This document shows positions 1 through 9,606 of a stretch of DNA of 64,000 nucleotides, piece by piece. Under the pieces are notes generated by a model. The model saw only the letters and a list, made by a program, of their open reading frames with translations. It was not told the origin of the DNA and ran no database searches. The first letter of the stretch is position 1. Every line of letters begins with the position of its first letter. This stretch comes from Hypericum androsaemum (lineage: Eukaryota; Streptophyta; Magnoliopsida; Malpighiales; Hypericaceae), in NCBI GenBank assembly GCA_963995505.1, contig OZ023199.1, positions 9,097,373 through 9,161,372 on the forward strand, written 5' to 3'. The translations under genes and the position numbers were made by a program.

Positions 1-241
1 TACAACTGGAAGCCAGAGGAATGAGTTCCAGTGGGTGGGAAAAACATAGAGAGAAATCAAAAAAGGAGAAACAAATGCACTTCCTTCTTCAGTCACCTTC
101 GTAACCTAGACAACATCAGAGTTGCTAACACAATATAAGCATCAAGTCTCCCAAATAATAGTAAAAAAAACCTTAAAGTTGGTCTCGCATTCTCAGATAT
201 TCTCCTTGGGAGGCAAAAAAAAGAACTGAATGCAAACAAAC

Positions 242-1339
242 CTGATAAGCCTTCATGGACTGGTCAGCGACCTCCTTCCTCTCGTCGCCCGACTTAAACT
301 CTGCCAAGTAGCGATAGTAATCCCCTTTCCTGAAACCATCGACAAAAACATAAACACCTAACCACGCATCCCCTGCAAAATCCCCAAACTAGCAACTCCA
401 CCAAATCAAATGCCCTCTGATCCCCAAAGCAAGCAATCAAGTCAACACGACAGGAAATCAGTTTGATAAAAAACGGTTTAATTAAAAGACCTTTCCTGAA
501 GTTATCCAAAAAAAATAAATAAATAAACACCTACACACACTCCCTGCCGGAAAATCAAGCAAACCAGCAACCGCACAGAATCAAACGACGTCAGATCCCC
601 AAACCAAGCGGTCAAGTCAATGACAGAGGAAATGGTTTGACCAAAATTGGTTTTAATTAAAAGACATTTCCGGACCGATGCCTCCACAGATCAACAAAAT
701 CCGGACCGACGCTCTCCATCTGATCCACAAACCAAGCGATCTCTTGAGTCAACGCAACAGGACATCGGTTTGACCAGAAACAGTCATCTAATAATCAGAT
801 CAAAGAGAGAGAGAGAGAGAGAGAGAGGAAGCGCTTCAAAAGAGAGAGATCGGGAATACATTTTGTAGTAGAAGACGGTGGACTCGGGGGAGGCTTGGGA
901 GGAAGGGATGAGGAAGTCGTCGATGACTTGCATAACGTCGAGGCAGATGTCGAAGAGCTCGGACTCGACCTTGGAGCGGTAGGAGCGGATGCGCTTGGCG
1001 TTGGGGCTGTCGTTTCCGCCCTTGGCCTCCTCCTTGTGCTCTATCGACGACAGGATCCTCCACGACGCACGCCTCGCCCCTATCACGTTCTTGTACCCCA
1101 CGGAAAGCAGGTTCCGCTCCTCAACCGTCAGCTCCTCCTTCAGCTCCGCCACCTTCTTCATCGCATCCACCATCTCTGCAACCAGAAAGACGGAAGCGAG
1201 TCAGAAACCCTAACGGCGTCGTTTCGGTTTGAAGAAGGTAGAGAGAGAGAGAGAGGGGACCGTCGTAGCGCTCGGCCTGCTCCGCCAGCTTGGCGAGGTA
1301 GACGTAGGTGGCGCGTTCGGTGGTGGTGGTGGACGCCAT
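242..1339 (-). CDS. 14-3-3 protein, epsilon-like group, 5' three exons (partial)
   Basis: Phosphoserine/threonine-binding adaptor that dimerises and regulates client enzymes such as plasma-membrane H+-ATPase and transcription factors. Read on the minus strand as exon 1 1339-1261, exon 2 1175-860 and exon 3 329-242. All junctions are GT-AG and the three exons total 483 nt (161 codons, in frame). Exon 1 begins [20 protein letters not shown]; exon 2 carries the family signatures [20 protein letters not shown] and SWRILSSIE; exon 3 gives [11 protein letters not shown] and ADQSMKAYQ. Full-length plant proteins are about 250-265 residues, so roughly the C-terminal 100 residues (groove helices 7-9) lie before position 1. 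The exon layout and sequence resemble the epsilon-like (mu/iota) plant subgroup; the isoform letter cannot be fixed. The 5' leader is rich in CT/AG and no TATA box is evident. Confidence 0.95.
330..785. repeat. Diverged tandem repeats within 14-3-3 intron 2
   Basis: Intron 2 contains two nearly full copies and one partial copy of a roughly 170-bp unit (about 330-490, 490-668 and 669-785). Shared landmarks in each copy are a 'GATCCxCAAA.CAAGC' block, a 'GTCAA' block, 'GGTTTGA/GTTTGA' and, in the first two, 'TTAATTAAAAGAC' followed by TTTCC. The unit includes a copy of the exon-3 acceptor context (reverse strand TTCAGGAAAGG near 490-500). Confidence 0.7.
804..827. repeat. (AG)n microsatellite in 14-3-3 intron 2
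   Basis: Uninterrupted AG dinucleotide run just inside the donor end of intron 2; on the gene strand this is a CT tract. Confidence 0.95.
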
Positions 1340-1596
1340 CTCCTTGTCTCTCTCTCTCTCTAGGATTTGTTGCTTTCTCTCTCTAGTTAAGCCGAGGCTT
1401 AGCTTCGCTTAGCTTAGCGTGGGGGAACTGGAGTGGAGAAAGAGACGCAGAGAGAGTAACCGAAACTTTTGGTGTTATTATTATAATATTTGTTACAGTA
1501 TTTATTATTATTATGGGGAGAAGAGGCAGAGAGAGAGGGATTAGCGTAGAAAACGCGGGGACGGGATTTGGGAGTTTTCGATTCGGATTTGGATTC

Positions 1597-2362
1597 GGGG
1601 GACTACATAAAAGTCATCCCCATGGTATGGATTAAATATGGGCTTTTAGATTTGATCAAATTCTTTTTTTACAGATCTGATCGTCAGAATCTGTTGAGGA
1701 TATTTTCGAGTTTTTATCCAAACATACTCATTAGGGTTCCACCTTTTTTCTATATAATCCCACAAAAAAAATATAACCCTCCTCCTTCCACGCCGCTCCA
1801 TCTTCAATCTCTCTATCTATGTCCTTTCAATTTTGTTGATCGTGGTGTGCTTATTCGTCATCGTTTAGGGTTCTCGTTATATTAGGGGTAATATCTTCTT
1901 CTCGAATAAAAAAATTCCTAGATGAATGACACCAATATTAAAGTAGAATGATATCAATATCCTAGAACGATGATACCAATATTCGAGAAGAATGAAACCA
2001 ATACATTCAAATGGTATACATTTTCACTTATAATGAGATACCAATATTGGAGAAGATGAAAATCAATATTACGGCGGAATGAAACCAATATCCGAGAAGA
2101 TGGAAACCAATATCATAGTAGAATGAAACCAATATTATAGTAGAATGAAACCAATAACATAGAAGATGGAAACCAATATCATAGTAGAATGAAACCAATA
2201 GGATAAAAGATGAAAACCAATATCCGAGAAAATGAAAACCAATATTCTCATACTTGTATTTCCATAATTTGTATTATTTTGCTGATATATTTTTTAATTA
2301 TTTTAATTATTGTATTTTCAATATTGCCTCTATCCCTTTCAGTGGGGATTACCCATGTCCCC
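1597..2362. mobile_element. Short GGGGACTA-type element with AACCAATATC microrepeats
   Basis: Starts with the near-palindrome GGGGACT-acataaa-AGTCATCCCC and ends near another, GGGGATTACCCATGTCCCC. Between about 1925 and 2245 it is a run of degenerate ~22-bp units of the form GAATGAAACCAATATCATAG. The start (GGGACTACATAAA...TTAGATTTGAT) matches the start of the larger element at 57055. No convincing target duplication was found, so the superfamily is unassigned. Confidence 0.5.
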
Positions 2363-2387
2363 ACTGAATTTGAACCCTTTGGATTCA

Positions 2388-2631
2388 GTGTGGATTACAT
2401 AAAAGATGTCCATACGGAGAAGACTAAATTTGGGCTGTTAGATTTGATTTGTCTTTAAATCTGATAGTCAATAACCTACATGTGATAATAGTTTGCATGT
2501 AAAGTGATATTGGTTTGCATGTGCAATGATATTTGTTTGCATGATACTCGTTTAAATGTGAAATGATATTGGTTTGCATGTGAAGTGATATTGGTTTGTA
2601 TGTGTAATGATAAACGTTTGTGTTAGTCCCC
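2388..2631. mobile_element. Second, shorter GGGGACTA-type copy with inverted microrepeats
   Basis: A direct repeat of the 1597 element's first ~90 bp (GTGGATTACATAAA, then TTAGATTTGAT...TAAATCTGATAGTCA), followed at 2490-2615 by GATATTGGTTTGCATG units, the reverse complement orientation of the array upstream. It closes with TTAGTCCCC at 2631, the inverted form of GGGGACTA. Small internal-deletion derivative by appearance. Confidence 0.45.
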
Positions 2632-2898
2632 ACAAAATCTGGCCCCGAATTTGGGAGAGTGGAGAGAGAGCGTGTTTTTTCGTTGAATTTCGGTAGATAA
2701 TTTTTAATATGGCAAATTATCCTCGCATCCCTGTACTTTGGTCACCCTCCCCCTAGGGTCCCTGGATTTTGGAAAATGATTGTCTCGTCCCTAAGTTTTG
2801 ATGATAATAGACTCTCGGGTCCCTAGAGCCAGAATATTCTTTTTTCTCCGGTGAACTCCCACTTGAAATGACCAAAATGCCCCTCCCACTTAAAAAAA

Positions 2899-4015
2899 GA
2901 GAAAAGTCCATATTAGTACTCTGTAGTATACCCCAAAATTACTTTAGTACCCTGTGGTAAAAAACTGATCAATCGAGTCATACTTATTCCAATTAACATC
3001 AAAAAAGTCCTCGGGCAGCTGCCCGGACCTGCCCGAACTTGCTCGGATGCTGCCCGGCCATGTGGAACATCCACATCAGCATCCCTGATGATGTGGCACC
3101 ATCTCTCTCCTCCTCCTCATTCTTCTTCTTCTTCCAAAAAATAAAACCAAGAAAAATCAATAACCAACACCCAAAATAAAACCCATCCAAGCCCACAACT
3201 CACGAGGGGAGGCCCTTTGCTTTACATCTCCACCTCCCAAGCCGCCCGAGAGAGAGAGAGAGAGAGAAGAGGAAGGCAAAGAGGGAAATCAAAAAGATGG
3301 AACCGTGGCGGCTACCGCGGACGAGCTTGGCGGCGAAGCTCCTCAACAAGTGCGATCTCATCGGCCCCGCCCCTGTCCTCAATCGTCGCTCCAGGTCTCA
3401 TAAAGTTGCCATCCTCAATCGTCATCCTCAATCGTCTCCCTGACCCCCGTCGTCCTCAATCAGCCTCCGCCTCAGGTCCCACAAAGAAAAACTCCTCTCT
3501 TCCTCGAAATGATGTCGGATTTTGGTCCCAAGAAGCTCGCTTGGTAGTTGGATTTTACCGCCGTCTGTCAGGCGTCGACGAGTTTATCCGCACTGGAGGG
3601 CTCGCAGCTCCGCGCTCGATCGGCCGAGGCTCCCCCTCCGCCATCGCCTCTTCAGTTGCATTTGTAGTTTCAGACGTCGCCGAAGCAGCCGCTGGTCCGG
3701 GCAACTTTGCGTCTTTGTGTCGTTTCCTCTTCTGGGTCGTCGTATTCTTGTCTTTGGTTTAATTAATTTTGGTTTGTTTTTTTTGGAAGAAGAAGAAGAA
3801 GAAGAGAAGGGGGTGTCCACGTGGTGCCACGTCATCAAATTTTGGTGACGTGGCTGGCCAAGTAGTCCGGGCAGGGTTCGGGCAGGTCCGGGAAACTGCC
3901 CGAGGACCTTTTTGATGTTAATTGGAATAAGTATGACTCGATTGGTTGATTTTTTACCACAGGGTACTAAAGTAATTTTGGGCGATACCACAGGGTACTA
4001 AAGTAGACTTTTCCC
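2899..4015. mobile_element. Small MULE N nested inside element A
   Basis: Inverted ends of about 120 bp: GAGAAAAGTCCATATTAGTAC at the left mirrors GTACTAAAGTAGACTTTTCCC at the right, with an inner inverted block around CGGGCAG...CTGCCCG and AATTAACATC/GATGTTAATT. A TAAAAAAA duplication (2891-2898 and 4016-4023) flanks it inside the left TIR of element A. The interior contains a host-like fragment and CT/AG-rich leader-like sequence. The ends resemble those of the 43902-45045 element (GGGAAAA..., repeated CAGGGTACC), so the two belong to one family. Confidence 0.75.
3509..3700 (+). pseudogene. Possible captured fragment of a TCX/TSO1-like CXC gene
   Basis: In frame from ATG at 3509 the reading is MMSDFGPKKLAW, stop, LDFTAVCQAS. 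Plant tesmin/TSO1-like (TCX) proteins typically carry a KKLARQLDFT motif near the N terminus. The observed W-stop would arise from R-Q (CGG CAG) by two C-to-T changes, as expected for methylated transposon DNA. Only this N-terminal motif supports the call; the CXC domains are absent. Lies inside nested MULE N. Confidence 0.4.
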
Positions 4016-4565
4016 TAAAAAAATTCTCTCTCCTTCAACTTTCACCTCCTCCTACCTCCCCACTTCATCTTCTTCCTCTCACCTTCAATCAAAACCAAAA
4101 CTTATTTTTAAATGCTCCAAATCATTTCGAAAGAATCAAAACTTGATGTCTTGTACAACCTTTGGTGCTTCTCTGAGTACTTGTGTTGATATTTTTATGT
4201 TGGAGCAATAATATTATCAACCTCTGCCCCTTCTTCAACCTCCACGCAACAAACACAACGCCTAAAATCAAACACAAAAAATGCAGAAAATCCATCCGCC
4301 ATCTTCATCCATCTGCAATCTCTAACCCACTCCATAAACAAAAAATCAATTTTCCCATATTCTCTTCCTCGTTTCTATTACCAATGCTCAGTCCACCGTA
4401 TTTATTATTTCTATTTTCAAAACCTAACTCGTGTTATTTGCATATCATTTTGTGTACCCAAAAGGGTGGAACAGTTCTTTCTTTTAAGTTTCCTCTTTCC
4501 AATTTTTTCAAAGAGGGGGCGGAAGGGACAAAGAGGAGTAGCCATGGTGGTCAAAAAATTTTCAA

Positions 4566-4713
4566 TTGGTTTTCCATGGCGAGATTTTCACGGCAGAGAA
4601 GCTCTTCCAGATCAGATCCCCCGACCTCTTCTCCTTGTTCTCCCCCTCCGCATACTTCGGCTACGGCGACTCCGGCAAGGGGTTCTACAAGGTGTATTTT
4701 GATGTCTTTGCTA
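4566..4713 (+). pseudogene. Captured fragment of a JJJ1-type DnaJ co-chaperone gene
   Basis: The reading frame contains [20 protein letters not shown], matching the region just after the J domain of plant DnaJ homologs of the DNAJC21/JJJ1 class (ribosome biogenesis co-chaperones), where a Y.DSG.GFYKVYSDVF stretch is conserved. No J domain or zinc fingers are present and the frame then runs into unrelated sequence, so this is a scrap carried by element A rather than a working gene. Recognition rests on memory of the family motif. Confidence 0.65.
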
Positions 4714-4814
4714 GGGGTTCTACAAGGCGAGAGGTTGAATCAATTGAAGATCCACTCAATTCTGACTTCCTCTCCCAAGCTTTACACGCAATTCCTCATC
4801 TTTTACTAAAAAAA

Positions 4815-5051
4815 ATGTTCAATTTTGACGGCTACTTCACTGCCGAAAAGGACCCGCTCGGGGAGTTCGGGGCCAGAGACCCTTTCCCAGCGGAGGTGGA
4901 GAGCTAGTTCGGGGAGAAGGTTCTGGGGAACGGGAACACCGAACAAGATCCTCCCTCCGCTCTGTCCCTTGCTCAGCTTCGATGCTCCCCTATCTCTCCC
5001 TTGTAGGCCCCCTTCGAGAAGGCCAATGCCGTGCAGCTCTTGGGAAAGGTG
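4815..5051 (+). pseudogene. Captured fragment of a RAF2/DCoH-like pterin dehydratase-like gene
   Basis: The frame reads [18 protein letters not shown], an in-frame TAG (4905-4907), then FGEKVLGNGNTE, ALSLAQLRCSPIS, a second stop and a remnant of the LL.KV motif. This order ([41 protein letters not shown]) is the N-terminal half of the plant plastid pterin-4a-carbinolamine dehydratase-like family that includes RAF2. A small deletion removes part of the HKILIP segment. Adjacent to the DnaJ fragment within element A, so two unrelated host genes were captured by one transposon. Confidence 0.65.
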
Positions 5052-5225
5052 GGTTCTATAAAAATTTTGTATCCTCTGGTCTGGGTCCATTAATTGAATT
5101 CTTGGATAATTAATTTTGCATGTTCTTATTTTTTTTCATTTCTGCTTGCCTCCTCTAGTTTGGTGGAGAAGAAGAGGGTGGGAAGCGAAGAGCAGAGGAT
5201 TTAATTAGTTTTTATTTTAAGTTTT

Positions 5226-5849
5226 AGTTTTGGATGAGATGTGAGGAAGAAGATAAGTGGGAGGAAGAAGAGTTTTTTAAATTTTTTAAGTGGGAGGGGT
5301 ATTTTGGTCATTTCAAGTAGAGGTTCACCGAAGAAAAAGAAATATTCTGGCTCCAGGGACCCGAGAGTCTATTATCATCAAAATATAGGGACGGGACAAT
5401 CATTTTCTAAAAATCAGGGACCCTAGGAGAAGGGTGACCAAAGTACAGGGACGTGAGGGTAATTTTCCCTTTTTAATAACATTTTTTATGTGAAGTTTGT
5501 TTAAGCACAATATATATCCTAAAATAAATACAAGATAAGTTTTGGATGAGATGTGAGGAAGAAGATAAGTGGGAGGAAGAAGAATTTTTTTAATTTTTTA
5601 AGTGGGAGGGGTATTTTGGTCATTTCAAGTGGAGGTTCGCCGGAGAAAAAAGAATATTCTGGCTCCAGGGACCTGAGAGTCTATTATTATCAAAACTTAG
5701 GGACGGGACAATCATTTTTCAAAAATCAGGGACCCTAGGGGGAGGGTGACCAAAATACAAGGATGTGAGGGTAATTTGCCCTTTTTAATAACATTTTTTA
5801 TGTGAAGTTTGTTTAAGCACAACATATATCCTTAAATAAATACAAGCAG
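5226..5849. repeat. 312-bp tandem duplication of the right arm of element A
   Basis: Units 5226-5537 and 5538-5849 are close copies offset by 312 bp. Each contains the right TIR of element A, the TTTTTAATA target site and about 60 bp of flank (ACATTTTTTATGTGAAG through AATAAATACAAG). The copies differ at scattered bases (for example GTAGAGGTTCACC versus GTGGAGGTTCGCC). Confidence 0.9.
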
Positions 5850-6039
5850 TTCTCATCAAAGTTTGAAGGAGGTTCTCAAAAATCAAAGTTTGAAGGAACG
5901 TATTTAATCATCGACGCGTGGAACGTGGGTCCTGCCTGGGTTTGTGGTTCGCTTCTCCTTTCCGCGATTCTAAGGTCCAACCCAAGTGCTTAGCTTGGCG
6001 CGTCCAATGCAAACCCCAGTGCAACAATTGAGTTTCTTA

Positions 6040-7292
6040 TTAAGTGTTTACGCTCAGGTCTTTGTAGTTTGGTCTCCTTCCTTCTAGGGTCTCTGCATTT
6101 CAAAAATTCATATTGACGTCCCCTTTGTTTGGTTTTAGAAACTCCTAGGTCCTTGGCTGACGTCAGCACTTTTTTTTAATTTTTTTTCATAGAAATGACC
6201 TTTATACCCCTAAAAAATAAAAATTTGTTTATCATCTTCAACCTCTTAACATCTTCATCTTTCTACTACTAAAAAAATCAAGAATCCAACCCAGAAAACC
6301 ATAATCAACCCCTCCGCCTAATCTTGGAAAAAAATACTTCCACCTCGAAACCACAATCTTCAAATCCAAGATAACCCAAACCAAAAAAATTTCATCGGCT
6401 CCATCTCCAAATCCTTGACAAATTTTGTGGATGCCGCCACCCATTGTTGGCTATTTAAATTAATGGATTTTTAAACTTTGTCTATGCATGTTGCATCTTT
6501 GTCGATGCTTGGACGCGCCGTCGCCGGAGGAGCAGAGAACGAGGAATGGCTGCCCTGAACGGGAACGCTGAAGGAGGAGCAGGGAACGAGGAGTGCCAGG
6601 CCTGAACGCGTCATCGCCGGAGGAGCGCCGATTGGCCGGCTATCGCCTCTCTCTCTCCCTCCCAGTTTCCCGATCTCTCTCTCTCTCCCTCTCGATTGGC
6701 CGGCACCAATTGAGCTCCATGATGAAATGATTACAGGCATTCTTGAGGTAGGGTTTGAAGCGCCGCTTCGAGTACTTTCGAGGAGGAGCACTTGGTGCTG
6801 GAGTCTTTTCGCTGTCGAAGCATTGAAGTCCCTGTAGGCGATGGAGAAGTCCTAGGTGGTGGTGAGAAAGGTCCTCGATGTCCTCGATGCTCTCGGCCAG
6901 AACCGCCGCCGCCGCCGCGACGTTCCCCCTCGAGGCCCAGTTCCTCCTCTCGGCCAGACCCAATTCTTGATTGGCCACTTTGAATGTCTGAGTCAGGACC
7001 GCCGGGAACATAACTATCGTTCTAATTTTTGGTTTAGTAATTTGTTGATTTTAAATTTGATTAATTGAGTTTGATTTCCAGGAAAAAGAAGATGGGTGAT
7101 TTTTTTTAGTTTTGAAGGGTATTTTTTTCATTTCAATGAAAAAAAATTACAAAAATGAGAAAAAATAGATGCTGACGTCAGTCAGGGACCCGAGAGTTTC
7201 TAAGACCAAACACGGGGGACATCAGCATGAATTTTAGAAATGCAGGGACCCGAGAGGGAGGAAGACCAAACTACAGGGACCTGAGCATAATT
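6040..7292. mobile_element. MULE-like TIR element B, non-autonomous
   Basis: Inverted ends of about 140 bp: left GCTCAGGTCTTTGTAGTTTG and TTGGCTGACGTCAGCA, right TGCTGACGTCAGTCAGGGAC and CAAACTACAGGGACCTGAGC. The ends belong to the same GGGTCCC...GGGACCC family as elements A, C, D and E. A clean 9-bp duplication could not be recognised. The interior (about 6480-7000) is GC-rich and coding-like; a 123-codon minus-strand frame (7011-6640) contains ASIEDIEDL-like and KRRFKPYLKNA segments that I cannot assign to a family. Confidence 0.7.
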
Positions 7293-8081
7293 TTTCCAAT
7301 TTAATTATACCAAAAATTAAAAAAATAAGTTCACTTTACTTTGTGGTTTAACTTTTTTGTTTTTGGGTGATAAGTTACAAAAGAATAATTTCTAATCTTG
7401 GTTAATTTTTCTCGAGCTATGATTTTCAATGTTAGATACGTCAATACATATCATATTTTTTTTCTTCTATTTCTATGTGACGCTGATGTCGCTAAATTAA
7501 ATTACACAATTTCAAATCTTAACATAAAAATATCTCAAATTCTTAATTGGATTTTTTGAATGGTAAATTATTACACCACGTCAGGTTTAAACCTTAAACT
7601 TCTTAAAAATAGTGTACTCTTTGTATCACTAGCCTAAATACTGTTTTGGGAATCTTTAATCGGTAATCCTAAAATCTCAAATTGAACCCCAAAATTACAT
7701 AATTTCGCAAACCCACTTGTCTTCTTATATACTTTTCAACATTCCAGGTTATGTATACATAAAAACAATTTATATAAAATTATAAAATATGATTATGATT
7801 CATAACGAAACAATCAGTCCACAAATGCATGCATCATTTACTCATCTCGACTATATAACTTTCGACTCGAGCAAGAACCTGTTTGTGCTTCTAACACGAT
7901 ATCAAATAAAGCACAGCGACCTCTGAATTGAAAAACAAAATTTTTATATCCCAATCTTTAAGATTTCGCAAAAATTCTGAAACAAACAGTGACAAACCTT
8001 AAAAAAATGATCTTTCCAACAATAAAATCCCGACCATGTTGAACAAATCCTGTGAACCAATTCTTATCAAAATGAATAGGG
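7293..8081. other. AT-rich interval, nothing recognised
   Basis: No reading frame of protein-like composition, no inverted or tandem structure that I can support. Confidence 0.6.
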
Positions 8082-8348
8082 ATGATGGAGATAAAGAATG
8101 ATGTAATATCTAGTTAATTATCTATAGTTTTAGTTATTATTATGAGTTTGATTTATATTAGGATTCTAGTTAATAGGTTTATTTTGGTTCTTTATATATA
8201 GGACCCTTCTCTATTGTTTTAGATAGTTGAATTTTGATAAATATAAACAAGAGTTTTTCCACTCGCGTCCAGCCTAGGTCGTCTATGGCTCGCCGACGTT
8301 GACCCTGGAAGAACTCTGCCGTGACTTTTCAGAAAGGGACCCCGACAA

Positions 8349-8368
8349 CCCCCCCCCCCCCCCCCCCC
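8349..8368. repeat. Poly(C) run of 20
   Basis: Twenty consecutive C in the leader of the gag-only element. Length may be unreliable in an assembly. Confidence 0.95.
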
Positions 8369-8723
8369 AAAGCCTAGACGCGAGCCGCCCGCTCGCATAC
8401 CGAGCTTTCGACCAAGCCACTACGCAAGCCATCCGGTCCAATGTCGTCCCACTTGCCACCGATCGCCCTGCCACGGCCGCCGCCCTTGGTTTGGTTTGTT
8501 ATTTTTTTCCCTTTTCTGAAATTAGGATTTTCTGAAATGGGAATAGGGAGTTGATTGAAATATGGCAAAAATTTGGGACTGATTGTGGATGCTGATTGAA
8601 TTATGAGGAAAATTCTGAAGTTTACCAGTCGGTGGACGATTTGGAATTTTATCAGTGGGGTAAAATTACAGATTGATACTAGCAAGTTTGGTCAACTAAT
8701 AAATTAATCTCTTTTGAACTGAA

Positions 8724-9337
8724 TTGAAGATGATTGATTCTATGGTGTCTATAGTGCATAATCCTACTTTGTGTGATTTGCCTGATCTCAATTGGGAATT
8801 TTTGAGAAGAGATTTCGTGAAGTGGCTTGTTAATATGGAGATATACTTCGATGTTCACAAGTTTGCGGAGCTAGATAAAGTCAGATTTGTCAAACAACGA
8901 TTGCGAGGCAATCTTATGGGCTGGTGGTCTGACTTAAATCTTCGACGAAAATATTGTGGTAAGCAGAAAATCTCTCGATGGCCTATGATAAAAGAGAAGC
9001 TGATTTTGAGTTATTTCTCCGACATGCTTACGAAGTTTGGAATGATGTTGCTCACAAGCATCGTGGTTTTTGGGAACAATATAACCGGCAATTACTGATC
9101 CAAAAGTTTCATGAGATTCAAGCTAATTGGTATGATTTGAAGCAACAGATGGCAGAGATCTCGAGGATGCAACAGACTGAACCACCTGAAGAAGTTGACG
9201 AGGCTATGGAAGAATTTGGTAACTCCGCTGTTGACTTGTTTGGTGAACCAATTTATGACTCCTACCCTACTGAGGAGGTTGAAGAATATGAGTTTGTTGA
9301 AGATTGCTTTGATGGAGAATATTTTGATGAATCTTAA
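8724..9337 (+). pseudogene. Broken gypsy gag fragment
   Basis: Two frames give gag-like sequence: first FLRRDFVKWLVNMEIYFDVH and the LRGNLMGWW motif typical of plant gypsy gag (retrotransposon gag/DUF4219-type domain), then after a frameshift near 8980 a frame with FLRHAYEVWND and an acidic tail ending at 9337. No zinc knuckle follows. Not a host gene: it sits between retroelement direct repeats. Confidence 0.6.
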
Positions 9338-9347
9338 GCACCAGTAT

Positions 9348-9606
9348 TGTAACGCCCCGTGATTTGACCGACTGTCTCCATAGACCAACATGGGTCTTTT
9401 CCAGCGTGCTTTGTCCTCACTCGCACGCATCCCGGAAACTTTCCAAGAGGTCACCCATCCTGATCCTACTCTCGACCAAATGCGTTTAACTTTGGAGTTC
9501 TTTCAGGATGTGTGCCAGAAAAGAAGGTGCACCTTGTTGGTTTGGATAGTACCAATCAAATCACTTAAGGCTTTCAGATAGAACATATCATTTTTAGGGT
9601 ATCACA
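9348..9606 (-). mobile_element. Solo Cassandra-type TRIM LTR with 5S rRNA-like domain
   Basis: A 259-bp unit beginning TG and ending CA, flanked by a perfect 5-bp target duplication AGTAT (9343-9347 and 9607-9611). On the minus strand 9501-9438 it reads AGAACTCCAAAGTTAAACGC, then TTGGTCGAGAGTAG and AGGATGGGTGACCTCTTGG, which closely follows the internal promoter half of plant 5S rRNA (A box through C box). Cassandra terminal-repeat retrotransposons in miniature are known for carrying a 5S-derived pol III promoter in the LTR. No second LTR is nearby, so this is a solo LTR inserted in the gag-only element. Confidence 0.9.

Larger units (their letters stand above)
2710..5469. mobile_element. Pack-MULE-like element A with captured host gene pieces
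   Basis: Terminal inverted repeats of about 185 bp (2710-2898 and about 5285-5469) with GGCAAATTATCC at the left end and GGTAATTTTCCC at the right. A perfect 9-bp target duplication TTTTTAATA sits at 2701-2709 and 5470-5478, which is the Mutator hallmark. There is no transposase; the interior holds a DnaJ-like and a pterin-dehydratase-like fragment plus a nested second MULE (2899-4015). The right arm is duplicated in tandem just outside, giving a second possible right end at 5781 with the same TSD (5782-5790). Confidence 0.85.
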
